Shown: piece by piece, positions 46,336 to 60,128 of the stretch | How the letters are laid out: each line of letters begins with the position of its first letter | How positions within the stretch are numbered: the first letter of the stretch is position 1 | Origin: Sciurus carolinensis | Taxonomy: Eukaryota > Chordata > Mammalia > Rodentia > Sciuridae | Direction of reading: 5' to 3' | Length of the DNA stretch: 64,000 nt | NCBI RefSeq assembly: GCF_902686445.1 | Contig: NC_062232.1 | Coordinates: forward strand, 72,991,440 to 73,055,439 | Notes under the pieces: model-generated | The model's input: only the letters and a program-made list of their open reading frames with translations | The model's database searches: none | Told to the model about the DNA's origin: nothing | Position numbers and translations under genes: made by a program

Positions 46336-49300
46336 GAGACTACATATACTTTATAAAATGTACAAAAATAGAAAATGAAAAGACCATGTAAAAATAAAAA
46401 TAAATAGGAATTTTAATAATTCCTTATTCCTCAAAGAACAATCATGCAATATTTGGGCATGTACACACATTTTCAAACATCACTGACTGTCATGTGAACT
46501 AAAATAAATATGAAATATATTTTTGTCTACAGAACATTAACTCTTATATCAAGTTATACTCAACTAAAATGCTATATTCATTATTATTTAAAAAAAACAA
46601 AAGGTATAATTTAGAAAGGAAAACTGTTTTATATCAAATAAAGCATTCTGCAAAATGATAAATCATTAAGTTAGGAAACCTAGACTCTCCTAAAGTCAAA
46701 ACAATTAAGTTTCAAAAGCAAAATAACTTTTAAACAAAACCATAAAATTAGTTGACACTTTTGGTGAAGTTTTTTGGATCCTGAATATTTTTGCAAACAA
46801 ATATTACTGACACTGATAGATCCAAATACTTCAAGTCTCTGCATGACCAGATATACCAGATCTTGTATTTGCTTTTAAGACAGAGTATCTTTAAAACAAA
46901 ATAGCTCTGTATCATAGTTAATGATTATAAAATAATATTAAGAGAATTTTAAATATTTTAATTTATCAAAAATTCACAAAAATGTTATTTTATCATATTA
47001 TATTTAAAATATACTCTGAGAGATATTTTAAATAATGTATTTTGTTTAGTTATAAACCTCCTTTACTCTATAACATTTAACAAGCAGAAATTGTTATGTA
47101 CACACAAAGCCTATATTTTTAAAAAATTCATTACATAACATTTATCTCACTAAAATTATCCTGCTTTGACAAAGAGATGAATATAGAAATAGAGATGAGG
47201 GGTCATACCACTTATAGTTTAGTTTATATAGAACCTTAAGTGGTTGAAACAGTAACTTCATCACTAGTATTTACCAAAATTAACTGCAATTCAAAAGTTA
47301 GAATTTAATGAGAATTTTAAATTATATTATTCTGGCTTCCAGATATGAATATATCAGACTTCTTTTCTTTATTTTTTCCTATTGCTTATTTTCCTTACTC
47401 TTTAAGCATTTCCTTCCTGCTCTTCTTTCATTAATTTCAAATACAGTGGAAATCATACTAGAAGGCAATTAAGGTAGAATCTTGGAAATTAATGCTTATC
47501 TATTCAAACTCAAAGTAATTTTTTCCTCTGCTTATTTAAGGATGTCATTTTACAAATTATAGTACATATTCTCATACCGTTTTCAATAATGAGCTCTTCC
47601 TCTTTATAGCCTTTTATAAATTCCTAAGTACATTCTAACTTTATTCCTTGTTGTGATTCTAATTATGGTATAGTTACAAAAATATTAAACATTTATGAGT
47701 CTAGTGTATAGGCTACTATATATTGAATGTAGGAGAGATTAGTTCAACAAGGGATGTAAATATATGTATATATATAAATATATATTTCAGATAAATTATT
47801 AAATTATGATAAGGAATATTGTAAAGGTCAGAAGTTTGTTTGACCTACATAAATAAGCATATCGTTTGAATTATATTTTCAAATTAAGTGTGCTGCTTAT
47901 AACTCTTCAACCTAATCCCTTAATACCCAGCAGTGGAATAAGAGATATTCAAGTCAAATATTTCTATATAATCTCTATCTTTTCATTTCCTTGTTTTTCT
48001 TTGTCTCCCAATGAGATAGAGAAAGAAAAGAAAAAGAGAGAGATTTAGAACAGTACAGAATAGTTTTCTAGTCAGGTCTAGTCTCACCTAAAATGTGTTC
48101 CTAATCTCTAATTATGAGTATATTCTAAGCATGACCTTGACAAACAGTAAATGCCCAACTTAGGAAAGAAAGCAATGAAGTGATGAAGTGTCCTACATAT
48201 CTGACCACATAAGATAGTATTTAAAATTTCATTTCCCTTTTCACCCAGGTTCTTTATGAGTTTTCTAATTCTTTTTCTTATCAAAATGTTAACCATGTGA
48301 AAATGATTAGTTGAAAATTGCTTTGATAGAGTTGCCCATTCACTGGGAAAATATGTTAAAACCCCACTTGTTACCCTAAAAAGTCTTAGTATACACTTTT
48401 AAAAGAATAAAAATTAGTATTTAAAAATACAAAGAAACCATAATGATATTCAAATTTAAAAATGGGGAAATCTCTTTAGGAAGGAAACAAGAAACATAGG
48501 CCAAAAAGCTTTATACTTTTAGATTTTCTTATGTGAAAATATCTCTTTGGTAAAATGACCTTGCACAAAGGCAAAATTCTTTGAAGTACATGAATAAAAT
48601 GATGACTTTTTATCAATTTGTCTCCCAGAATATCTTTGAAAATCATAGCTAATACTATAAATGCAAAAATGCCAATTACATGATAATAATGCCATCAGCA
48701 TTACTTGAAGACAAAAAAATATTCAAAGTTAAAAAGAGAAAAATCACCAAACTTCAGTGTGTCATCTTTCATACTGCCACATTAATCCCACCCCACCACA
48801 GGACTTTTAGAAAAGCTGAGGGAGACTGAGAAAAACTACAGAAGAGAAACTAGTGAAGAGAGTCTAATACTGATAAAAAATGTAAGCCCACTCTACATTA
48901 AAAAATTAAAGAATCAGGTGTTTCAGAACACATACCACATGGAAAGTTCCTAAAACTGTACATTTTTGAAGGGCAAGTCTGCCAGGTGTGCACCTTCTAG
49001 GAGAAACACAAGGGGAAATAATATTTTTCCCTTAACAATTAAGTGGTAAAGGGTAAAATGTTGAGCGTTTCATGATAAAGAGAACTTTAAAATTAGAGGT
49101 CCTACAAGATCTCCCTTTACTCACTAAAACACACAATCCAAAAATCCATTAATATTTTGGAATGATAGTTATAGAAGAACACATCTTTAAGCTAGTAATA
49201 CCTGAATATCCATCAAAACAAAATGCAAAAAATGATAAACAAACCATAAAATGCCAAGAATAAAGTATGCAAATTAAAACTGAGCTACAAAAACTAAACA

Positions 49301-49788
49301 ATATTTCCTCCATAAAAGGAAGCATAAATATATAAAAAAATTGCAAAATAAAAGGAACTAAATATACTAAAAAAGAATTTGAGATATGAATATCCATGAA
49401 AACACATATTGAATAGTAATTCATTAATAACAAAATGGTCAAAAACAACTTTAAGACATGAGAAAAGAATTGATTTAAATCATGATACAAATAAAACTAC
49501 CAAATTTTCTCAGAGATAAGAAATCATTTATAAGATAAACAAGAGTGAATAGAGATGAATATTTAGCAAAAGAAATATTAAATAAAGGAAAGAAAGCAAA
49601 CAGTACAATATAAATGAGTTAACAAGTAAAATAGGTAGTAGAAGAATTAGTAGAAATGGATGCCGTCAAGGCAAGATAAATAATCATTAATTATGAACTT
49701 CTTTCAAAATATAAAAAGGTACTGAATTTGTGAATTTAAAAGTATCAATGACTAAATGAGAAATCGATGATTAAATGAGAATAGTCAA
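46336..49788. other. Mostly single-copy AT-rich intergenic DNA
   Basis: About 3.4 kb with no clear element. From about 48830 the A-rich texture suggests a very old plus-strand L1 5' region, but I cannot align it. The minus-strand 113-codon frame (49490-49149) is antisense to this A-rich DNA and is rejected as a gene. Confidence 0.4.
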
Positions 49789-50340
49789 GGACTTAAAATC
49801 TGCATACTACAGTGATGTAGCCACATCAATGTTTATAGCAGCTCAATTCACAATATCTAAGCTATGGAACCAACCTAGATGCCTTTCAATAGATCAATGG
49901 ATTGAGAAAATGTGGCTTATATACAAAATAGAATATTACTCTGTCTTAAAGGAGAACAAAATTATGGAATTTGCAGGTTAATGGATAGAGTTGGAGACTA
50001 TTATGCTAAGTGAAATAAATCAATCCCAAAGGCCAAAGGTTTTCTCAGATATGTGGATGCTGATCCATAATGGGAGGGGGAATGAATGGAGGAACTTTGG
50101 ATTGTGCAGAAGGATGTGAGGGGAGGGAAGAAGACAGCAGGTGCAAAGATGGTGGAATGAGATTGACAGCATTAATGTAAGTATTTGTATTATTGCATGA
50201 ATGGTATGGACTCTACATCATATACAACCAGAGAGGTGAATAGTTGTGCTCCATTCATGTACAATAAATTGAAATGCATTCTACTGTCATGTATAACTAA
50301 TTAGAACAAATACAAATTTAAAAAAAAAGAGTAAAAAATA
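49789..50340 (+). mobile_element. 5'-truncated L1 (ORF2 end + full 3' UTR)
   Basis: Starts at 'acttaaaatctgcatacta' and runs through 'atggaaccaacctagatgc' into the 3' UTR, which ends with 'ctactgtcatgtataacta' and an A-rich tail with aat repeats. A 68-codon frame at its start (49775-49981) is ORF2 C-terminal sequence. Confidence 0.9.
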
Positions 50341-52048
50341 ATAATAAAAAATAATAAAAAGACAAAGTGCCAAATAACTAAATACCAGGAATCTAAATTA
50401 AACTTACTTTTAGCTAAAGAAAAAATGGGCAGATATGAACTTACACATTAGAAAGATTATACAAATCCATGTTGATTTAATATGCAAACCACTCAGATAA
50501 TTATTATGAGGAATAAAAAATAAAACTACTAAAATTAATAATAATTACATTTGCATGTTAAATGATAGGCAATGCAAATATAAATTAGATATAGAAGATT
50601 CAAGAAATGGGGAGGAAAAGTATGTAACTAGGGAGTTTTCTTATAGGCATATTTTCTCTTAATATTATACACATTTTTTTATTTCAGTTGTTATACTTAC
50701 AAGCATATTAAGTTGCCATAACTTCAAAATAGGTTTTTATACTGACGAGGTGTTCTTTGTAAGTCTCATGGTAACTCCAAAGCAAAAATCCATCCATAAT
50801 AGACAAATCAAAAGTAATAAGCAAGTAATCAAAGCATACCAGTAGAGTAATTCACTTAATCACCAAAGAAGACTATGAAATAGAAAAAAATAAGGGAACT
50901 GCAACAAAAATAGAAAATGAGTTATATAAGGGTTCTATTAAGATCTTACTTGTCAATAAATTACTTGAACATAAAATTAAGTTCTACAGTCAGAAGACCT
51001 GAAGGAACTTGATACATTAAAAAATGAGTTCCTACTGTATTTTGTTTACAAGAAACTCATTTTACCTGTAAAGACAAATATGAACTAAAAGTAAAGGGGT
51101 TGGATAAGATATCCCATGCAAAATGGAAGCCAAAAGAAAATAAGAGTGGCCATAATAATATATAAAATAAACAATTTAGAGGCAGTAAGAAAAGAGAAGG
51201 GATGTTATTATATAAGGTTGAAGGGGTCAATCAACAATAGGAAATAAAAACTCCAAATACATGTAACAACCAGTATCACAGCACCTAAACATATAAAGCA
51301 GGTATAAGTAACACTTTACTTTCAGCAGCAGACAGATCACCCAGACAGAATATCAATAAAGAAATTACAGAGTTAAACTACACCAAATTGACCTAAATGT
51401 CATCAATATAACATTCCATCCAGGACAGATCATATAAGAGACCTCAAAATAAGTGTCAAGACATTTTTAAGAATACAATCATCTCCTATATTTTCTGATA
51501 ATAAAGCTAGAAATCAGTAAACTGTAAATTGGTAACAGTAATTAGTAGAAAGAAAAACTCTGAAAAATATATAAATACATGGAAATTAAATAACTAACCT
51601 TCAAATGAACAATGGATCCAGGAAGAAGTCAAGAAGGAAACTTTTAAAAAAATTATTGAAACAAATGAAAATGGAGACATACATACCAAAAAATGTGATA
51701 CAGCAAAATCAATATTCACAAGGAAGTTTAAAGCAATCAATACCCACATGAAAAAGAAAAAGGAAGATCTCAGATAAATAGCCTAACACTGCAATTCAAG
51801 TAACTAGAAAGATAAGAACAAATTAAAACAGAAATTAGTAGAAGAAAGTAACAGTAAAGGTCAGATAGAAATAAGTTGAACCTAAAATAAAGAAAAAGAG
51901 ATCAGTGAAAAAAAGAACTTTCTCTTCAAAAAGATAAAATAGATAAGCCCTTAACTAGTCTATGTATGAAAAGGAGAGAGAAGACTCAAAGACAGAATCA
52001 TATATAAAATGGATTTATTACAACTACATAAAATAAAAATAAAGAATC

Positions 52049-52262
52049 ACTGGGTGTGATGGCCCACACCTGTAATCCCAGCGACTCTGGAGGCTGAGGC
52101 AGGGGGATCATGAGTTCGAAGCCAGCTTCAGCAATAACAAGGCACTAAGCAACTCAGTGAGATCCTGTCTCTAAATGAAATACAAAAATAGGGTTAGTGA
52201 TGTGTCTCAGTGGTTGAGTGCTTCTGATTTCAAAACAAACAAAATGAAAAACAAAAAACAAC
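52049..52262 (+). repeat. SINE, B1-dID type, full length
   Basis: B1 arm: 'tgggtgtgatggcccacacc', 'cctgtaatcccagcgactct', 'gaggcagggggatcatgag'. ID arm: 'gtgatgtgtctcagtggtt' then a diverged end with 'aaac' repeats. Flanked by aaagaatc / aaagaacc, an imperfect target-site duplication. It is nested in the ancient L1. Confidence 0.92.
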
Positions 52263-53244
52263 AAAGAACCCTTAGAGATTGTTATGAAGAACAATATGCC
52301 AAAATTTGATGATCTAGAAAATAAAACTTTAGTAGATGCATATACCTTGCCAAGACAGAATCATAAAGAAATAAAAAAATTGAATAGACCAATAATGAAT
52401 AACAAATTTGAGTCAATAATAAAATATCTTCCATCAAAAAATAAATAAATAAATAAAATCAAAGACCAGATGACTTTACTGCTGAATTCTATTCAGGCAC
52501 TTTAAGAAAGAACTAACACCAGTTCTCCTTAAGTTTCTCTAAAAATATGGAGCAGTAAGGAATTCTTCAAAACACATTCTGCAAGGCCAGACACTAAAAC
52601 CAGATAAGGACACGCATAAACACACACACATAAACACATGCAGACACATGCACTACCATACTGAACAATATCCTTTGTAAGCACAGATGCAAATATACTG
52701 AATGATATGCTAGAAAACTGAATCCAGGAGCACACTAAAATATTTTACCATGATAATGTGGGACTCATCCTAGAGAGCAAGGATGGTTTGATATATGTAA
52801 AGAAATAAATTTGATAAAGCATATTAACAGAATGAAGGGAAGACATGATATACTTTCAACTGATGCAGAAAAAGCATTTGATAAAATTTAGCATCACTTT
52901 ATGAAAGAAAAACTGGACACATTAGGCATAGAAAGAACATTCGTCAACTCAATAAAAGGCATTTGTAATAAGTCAACAGCTGACATTATATTGAATGGTG
53001 AAAGTAAAAGGCTTTGCGCTAAGTTCTGGAATATAACCAAGATGCTTACTTCTATCACTTTTATTCAAAACACTGCTACAAATCCTAGCCAGCACAATTA
53101 GGAAGGTGAGAGAAATAAGAAACAAAAACAAAAGGAAGAAGCAGCCAAATTTTCACTGTTTATAGATGGCATATCCTTATACATATAAAAAACCCTGATG
53201 ATATAAATTATACTCTGAGGCTAAAGAAGATAAATCAAAGTGTC

Positions 53245-53475
53245 CCAGTAAAAGCAGGCGGGAAAGAAGCAAATAGAGCAAATTTCTTTCTCCACCTTGT
53301 TCTGTTCAAGCCCTCAGAAGATTTGATAATACCCACTCACATTTTGGAGGGCAATAGGCAGAGTCTATTGGCCCAAATATTATCTTTTTCTGAAGCATCC
53401 TCAGAGTAAAAGATCAAAATAATATTTAAACTTGGTTCTCTGTAGCTACTCATATTGGTGCCAAATTTAACCATA
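53245..53475 (-). mobile_element. ERVL-type (MLT2-like) LTR fragment, minus strand
   Basis: 'ccaccttgttctgttcaagc', 'tttggagggcaataggcag' and 'gtgccaaatttaaccataac' follow the 5' half of an ERVL/MLT2-like LTR in reverse, likely the same broad family as 24745-25352. Only one part is present. It interrupts the ancient L1. Confidence 0.5.
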
Positions 53476-54420
53476 ACAAAAATCAACAATAAAACAAGCT
53501 CAAAAACAAAATAATTCAGCAAATTATTAGTATATACAATTGACATGCAAATAACCATTGATATTTGCATATATTAAACAATCACTGGTTTGAACACATA
53601 ATGATAGAGAAAAATTTATATACAATAAAAATAAAACAAATAATTAGGAATAAATTACTATGAAATATATAAAACTATATGATGAAAGTATATAATGCTA
53701 TTGTAAGAGAAAATGGACTTGAAAAATGAAAAGAAACCATTGGTAATTGAATTGAATTTCTCAACATTGAAAAGATGTTAATTATCATTTGTGGATTTAT
53801 GTATTTAATGTAATCCCAACAAAACTATCAATAAACTTTTTGTTGGAATTTGAGATCCTGATGTTATCAGAAAAGAATCTCTTTGCCAGCCATTTTTAAA
53901 AGTATCTGTAATTTAAAGCTTGGTTATTTTACATAGATAATTTGGTCAGTGGAATAAAAAAGAAATTTCAAATATATACCCAAGTGCATATGGACATTCA
54001 GTTTTTTTTCAAATAAATGATGCAAATGGTGACTTTTAAATAAAGTTGCTTGAATAAGTAAGTACCCATTTGTCAAGTGGTAAAAGTTGATTCACACTTC
54101 ATACCATTCATAAAGATAAACTCCAATGAACAAATTTGCTAAATTTAAAAATTACAAATTGGTAACTATTATAAAAAGTCATGGTTGAAATACTTAAAAC
54201 ATGGTGCTGAAGCAGTTGGACATAGATCTCAAATTTGATCTTACACTTTATACAAATGTGAACTCAAAATACATCAAGAGATTATATATAAAATATATCA
54301 GGAGATTATATGTGCAATGTAAAACTTTTAAAAAATTACAAAACATTAAAAATTCAAGACCAGCTGAACAGTTTTTAAGTGTGATATGAAAGATAATGGT
54401 GTACGTAGTGTGAAAGTGTA

Positions 54421-55230
54421 AAGATGAAATAGATATTTCAGGAAAACCTCAATTTGTAAGAAAGCAGAACTGGCTACAGTAATGAGACAAAGTAGCCATC
54501 ACACACAGAAACAACTTAATAGGGACAATGAGGTGACCTATGAAATCTAAATTATCTAAAGTACTTGTAGTCTAAACTCCTGAAAGATCCAAAAATATAA
54601 TCCTACATATGATTATTTTAAAGACATTTATTTATACTTTTAAAGAGAATTTATTGAGATACATATAAAGAAAAACAGAACATGTTATAGCCCAATTTAC
54701 ATGATAAAATGTGCAATAACAACACACATTTTGACAAAAAATTAGGCATATTAATAATGGTTAAATGGATGTAACATTTATGAGTAAATTAACCACATAC
54801 TAAAGAAATAGTTCAGAAAGCAAAATGTGTACACATTTCACTATTTGGTAAATGTGTGCTCACAGATTTTTAACTACAGTCATCAGAAATAAAGTGAGAG
54901 AAAAATCTAAGTTTTTTGTGAGATTGATCAAAAACTGAAATGGATCATCCCAACAAATGCAGTATCCAATGGAGTTGAGATCTTGAGTACATTATAGTTT
55001 TTTTGTGTGTGTTCTTTTATTTTTATGTTTTTTCTTTTTCTTTATATTTCTTTTCTTACTTTGCATATATTTTTTTTCTTTAACTTCCCTATTTCCCTGG
55101 ATTCTCTTTCTTTTTTTTTCTCCCTCTAAAAGCCAACTTCTATTGATTCCTCTTTCATTCTTCTTATAATGTTTTAATTCTATCTTCTGTCCTCCTTCCT
55201 CATAAACATAACATCCTACACCACTCCTCT
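54421..55230. other. No gene; ends in a pyrimidine-rich tract
   Basis: 54421-54990 is AT-rich intergenic DNA with nothing recognised. 54993-55220 is a strand-biased T/C-rich run with many ttt and ctt groups. A 134-codon minus-strand frame across it (55396-54992) is Lys/Arg/Glu-rich only because of the base bias. Confidence 0.5.
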
Positions 55231-55233
55231 TCT

Positions 55234-55543
55234 CCTCAGGGCTTGAGGTGAGGCAGGATATCATGGCAGAAAAGTCTTGCAGAGGGAAACAGCTCACATA
55301 ATGATTAGAAAACAAGAGAGTCTCCACTTTCCACATACAAATATATACCCACAAACTAGGACCCAATTCCCTCCTCCTCCAGTCACACTCTACCACTTCA
55401 TTTACAACTCAGTTAATCCCTATCAGGGGATTAATTCACTGATGGTATTAAGACTGTTAAAATCCAATCATTTCTCCTCCCAACTTTCTTGCATTTTCTC
55501 ACACATGAGCTTTTGGGGAGCAGTTCACATCCAAACCATAACA
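55234..55543 (-). mobile_element. MaLR (MLT1-like) LTR, truncated, minus strand
   Basis: 'gaggtgaggcaggatatcat' through 'cagtcacactctaccacttc' to 'catccaaaccataaca' matches the other two copies of this family (25825, 40274). The part equivalent to their first 100 bases ('tgttttagtcagc...') is missing. Its end abuts the truncated start of the next L1. Confidence 0.82.
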
Positions 55544-55589
55544 ATATTCGAACTGATCCAAGATGTAAAGATGATATAAGGCGTAAAAC

Positions 55590-56303
55590 CTGAGATAAAT
55601 TTCAGGAAGAGAAATATCACTTCAATAAAGAGATAGAGATTCTGAAAAGAAAGCAAGCAGAAATGCTTGAAATTAAGGAATCAATAAATCGAATTAGAAA
55701 TTCAATAGAAAGTATTACCAAGAGACTAGATCACATGGAAGATAGTACATCAGGCAATAAAGGAAAAATACATAATCTTGAAAATAAAGGTAACTACAAA
55801 GAGAAGATGGTGAGAAAAATCATGAACAGATAATCCAAAAATTATAGGATAACATGAAAAGACCAAAACTTAAGATTTATTGGATAGATGAAGGTGCAGA
55901 GATACAAATCAAAGGAATGCACAATTTTTTCAATGAAATAATATCAAAAAATTCTGAAATCTAAAGAATGAAGTGGAAAATCAAGAGGCTTACAGGACCC
56001 CAAATGTACACAATTACAAGAGACCCACAAGATACATTATAATGAAAATGCCTAAAATAAAGAACAAGGATAGAATTTTAAAGACCAGAAAAGAAAAAAT
56101 ACAAGATTACATACAGGAGAAACCAATTCGGATCTCAGTTGATTTCTCAGCCTAGACCTTCAAATCTTGCAGGTACTAGAATAATATATTTCAAACTCTA
56201 GAAATCCTGCACTACAGAACATTCTCAACAAAATATTTCATGATGATGAAATGAAAAAAAAAAGAAAAAAGAGAAAACCAACAAAGGGAGGAACTACACT
56301 TAA
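55590..56303 (+). pseudogene. L1 ORF1 pseudogene, N-terminus missing
   Basis: The coiled-coil part ('ttcaataaagagatagagat', 'attcaatagaaagtattac') is followed by the RRM region and a 60-codon open piece (55973-56155: 'TRYIIMKMPKIKNKDRILK', 'KPIRISVDFSA'). The first 55 or so codons are absent because the element is truncated. Several frame breaks; a stop follows DFSA. Confidence 0.82.
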
Positions 56304-56359
56304 GGAATAGTCAATCAAAGAAGAAACCAACTCCTATTAAAAGTCAGAAATAAACCAAA

Positions 56360-59300
56360 ATGACTGGGAGTACAAATCACATCTCAATAATAACCTTGAA
56401 TATTAATAGCCTAAACTCATCAATCAAAAGACTGGCAGATTGAAAAAAAAAAAAAAACAAGACACAACAATACACTGTCTTGAAGAGACTCACCACATAG
56501 GCAAAAACATTCACAGACTGAAGGTAAAAGGATGGGAAAAAACATGTCACTCATGTGGGCCACTTAAACAAGCAGACCCCTGCTTCATCCTCATATCAGA
56601 AAAAGTGAACTTCAAGCCAAAGTTAATCAGAAAGAAGGACATTTCAGACTGCTTAAGGGAAAGATATATCACCAACACATAACAATTGTAAATATTTATG
56701 CCCCCAACAATGGAACTCTGTACATAAAAAAAAAAAAAAACCTTCTTAATTCCAAGAGTCAAATAGAACACAACACAATAATACTGGGTGACTTTAACAC
56801 ACCTCTTTCAATACTAGATAGATCTTCCAGACAAAAATCTAAACAAACAATCTGTAGAACTAAATAAAAAAATCAATAATTTAGATTTAATGAACATATA
56901 TAGAATATTTCATCCATCAATGAATGACAAATATTTTTCTCAGCAACACATGGATCCTTCTCTAGAATAGACCATATCTTATGCCACAAAGCAACTTGTA
57001 GCAAATACTAAAAAATAGAGGTAATACCCTACATTCTATGAAATCATAATGTAATCAAATTAGAAATCAATAATAAAACAAAAAAATTGAAGCTGCTTTA
57101 ACACCTGGAGACTAAATAATACATTATTGAATGATGAATGAATACCAAAAGAAATTAGGGATGAAATAAAAAAAATACTTAGTGGTAAATGAGAACAGTG
57201 ATACAATATACCAAAACTTCTGGGACACTGTAAAGGCAGTGCTAAGATGAAAGTTCATTGAATTGAGCTCATTCATTAAAATAAAAGAAAGTCAATGAAA
57301 AAATGAACTAAAATTACATCTCAAAGCCCTAGAAAAACTAGAAAAAAACAAGACCAACAGAAGACAGGAAAATATAAATTCAGAGATAAAATCAATAAAA
57401 ATTGAAACAAAAGAAACAATTAAAAAATTGACAAAATAAGAAGTTGGTTCTTGGAAAAAAGTAAATAAAGTTGATAAACCTTTAGCCACACTAATGGAGA
57501 GAAACAGAGAGAAAAGTCAAATTACTAAAATTTGTGATGGAAACCAATGAAATACAGGAGATAATTAGAAACTATTTTGAAAATTTTACTGTAGTAAAAT
57601 AGAAAATTATGAAAACATAAGCTTATTTCTAGTCATATGACTTACCCAAATTGAATTGGGAGAACAGACACAATTTAAATAGGCCAATTTCAAGCAATGA
57701 AACAGAACATGCTATTAAAGCCTACCAACTGAGAAAAGCACTCACAGATTCTTAGCAGAGTTCTATAAGATGTTCAAAGAAGAATTAACACCAATACTCC
57801 TCAAATTACTCCATGAAATAGAAAAGGAGGGAACCCTTCCAAACTCATTCTATGAGGCTAATATCACCCTGATACCAAAACCACACAAAGACACATAAAG
57901 GAATGAAAACTTCATACCAGTATCCCTGATGAACATAGATGTAAAATTTTTCAATAAAATTCTGTCAAATCACAACCAAAAGTGTATTAAAATGATAGTA
58001 CCCCACAATCAATTGAAGTTCATCCCAAGGATGCAAGGTTGGTTCAACATACAAAAATAATAAACCCAATTTATCACATCAATAGACTTAAACATAAGAA
58101 TCATATGATTGCCTAAATAGATGAGGAAAAAGTATTTGACAAAAAAGAGCACCCATTCATGTTCAAAACACTACAAAAACCAGGTATATTAAGAACATAC
58201 CTAAACATTTAAAAGCTATCTATGCTAAACCCATGGCAATATCATTCTAAATGGAGAAAAATTGAAAACATTCCTTCTAACAACTGGAACAGGACAAGGA
58301 TACCCTCTTTCATCACTTCTAATCAATATCATCCTTGAAACTCTAGCCAGAGCAATTGGCCAGAAGAAAGAAATTAAAGGGATGTAAATAGGAAAAAAGA
58401 ACTCAAATTATCACTCTTTGCTGATGACAGGATTCTTTATTTAGAACATCCAAAAACCTCCATCAGAAAACTTCTAGACTAATAAATGAATTCAGCAAAG
58501 TAGCCGGATATAAAATCGACACCCATGAATCAAATGCTTTCTTATACATCAGTGTTGAATCCACTGCAAGTGAAGTTAAGAAAACTACTACATTCACAAT
58601 AGCCTCGAAAAATGAAAAAAATACTTATGAATTAATCTAACATTAGAAATTGATGACCTCTACATTGAAAATTACAGAATACTAAAGAAAGAAATTAAAG
58701 AAGACTTTAGAAGATGGAAAAATCTCCCATGCTGTTGGGTAGGTAGAATTAACATTTTCATAATGGCCATACTACCAGAAGTGTTATATAGATTTCATGC
58801 AATTCCCACTAAAATTCCAATGACATTCATCATAGAACTAGAAAAAGCAATCCTGAAATTTATTTGTAACGAGACCCAGAATAGTCAAAGCATTTCTTAG
58901 CAAGAAAAATAAAGCAGGGGGCATCACAATACCAGACATTAAGCAAAACTAAAGAGCCACAGTAACAAAAATATCATGATTTTGGCACCAAAACAGATTC
59001 ACAGATCAATCCAGAATAGAAGACAGAGACAAACCCACATAAATACAATTACCTCATACTAGACAAAGGAGCCAAAAGCATTCACTGGAGATAGGTTAGG
59101 GTCTTCAAAAAATGGTGATGGGAAAACTGGAAATCCATACATAGCAAAATGAAATTAATTTCTTATCTCTTGCCCTGCACAAAACTCAACTCAAGGTGAA
59201 TCAAGAACTTAGGCACTAGAACAGAGACCCTGTGTCTAATAGAAGAAAAAGTTAGGCCTGAATTTTCACCATGTTGGCTTAAGAACTGACTTCCTTAGCA

Positions 59301-60112
59301 AGACTCTGAAAGTGCAAGAAATAAAATCAAGAATCAATAAATGGGATGAATTCAAACTAAAAGTCTTCTTCTCAACAAAGCAAACAATTATGAACATGAA
59401 GAGAGAGAGTCTACAGAATGATAGAAAATCTTTACCCTCTCACCTCAGATAGAGCATTAATCTCCAGGAAATATAAAGAGCTCAAATAACACACAAAAAA
59501 AAAACCCAAATAACCCTGTCAACAAATGAATTAAGGAAATGAACAGACACTTCAATGGAGAAGAAATACAATTGATCAACAAATACATGAAAAAATGTTC
59601 AACATCTCTAGAAACTAAGTAAATGCAAGTCAAAACTACTCAAGATTTCATCTTGCTGCAGTGAGAATGGCAATTACCAAAAATATGAGCAACAATAAAT
59701 GCTGGCGAGGATGTGGGGGAAAAGGTACAGTCATACATTGCTGGTGGGACCGCAAATTGGTACAACTACTATGGAAGGCAGTGTGGAGACTCCCTAGAAA
59801 ACTTGGAATGGAATCACCATTTGACCCAGCTATCTTACTCCTTGTTGTATACCCAAAGGAGTTAAAATCAGCATTCTACAGTGATGCAGTCACATCAATG
59901 TTTATAGCAGCTCAACTCACAATAGCTAAACTATGCAACTAACCTAGGTGCTCTTCAACAAATGAATAGATAAAGAAAATGTGGTATATGTATATGCAAT
60001 GGAATATTACTAAGACTTATAGAAGAATCAAATTATGGCATTTGGCAGTAAATGAATGGAGCTGAAGAATATCATGCTAAGTGAAATAAGTCAATCCTCA
60101 AAAACCAAAGGC
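56360..60112 (+). pseudogene. L1 ORF2 pseudogene
   Basis: The ATG at 56360 begins the same way as the intact ORF2 at 62778. The endonuclease part is seen at 56440-56682 ('EKVNFKPKLIRKKD') and later at the 'GDFNT' site near 56788. The reverse transcriptase carries a FADD box at 58417-58428 followed by 'RILYLEHP' in place of the usual 'MIIYLEEP'. The C-terminal region includes a 93-codon open stretch at 59661-59942 ('KCWRGCGGKGTVIHCWWDR'). Many stops and shifts, for example after 57890 and 58384. Not functional. Confidence 0.88.
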
Positions 60113-60120
60113 TGGCTCCA

Positions 60121-60128
60121 AAGATGGC
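60121..60128 (+). promoter_or_regulatory. YY1-type motif at L1 5' end
   Basis: AAGATGGC within 10 bases of the element's start, matching the position of the YY1 site that sets L1 transcription start in primates. The same octamer is at the start of the 12968 copy. Confidence 0.7.

Larger units (their letters stand above)
50600..54420 (+). mobile_element. Ancient L1 (L1M-like), ORF2 across its length
   Basis: ORF2 order is followed on the plus strand. The endonuclease start is near 51040-51120 ('aagaaactcattttacctg'). The mid-endonuclease is near 51390. The RT part is near 52820-53010 ('ttgataaagcatattaacag', 'ctgatgcagaaaaagcattt', 'attgaatggtgaaagtaaa'). The C-terminal half runs to about 54340. 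A SINE (52049) and an LTR piece (53245) interrupt it. A 66-codon frame (52901-53101) is RT remnant. Heavily decayed. Confidence 0.75.
55590..60112 (+). mobile_element. 5'-truncated L1, plus strand, split by a younger L1
   Basis: It begins inside ORF1 (compare 55613 with 61908), continues through ORF1 to about 56303, and has ORF2 from 56360 onward. At about 60112, in 'aaaaaccaaaggc' near the ORF2/3' UTR border, the sequence switches to the 5' end of another L1 in the same orientation. The 3' UTR should resume after that element, beyond the window. It is more decayed than the intruder, as expected for the older host. Confidence 0.9.

Noticed and set aside
49149..49490. 113-codon minus-strand hydrophobic frame as a membrane protein
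   Set aside because: Phe/Leu/Ile-rich because it is antisense to A-rich DNA. No start context or family features.
54992..55396. 134-codon minus-strand basic protein
   Set aside because: The Lys/Arg/Glu-rich C-terminal part is a direct translation of a pyrimidine-rich tract, and the N-terminal part is MaLR LTR.
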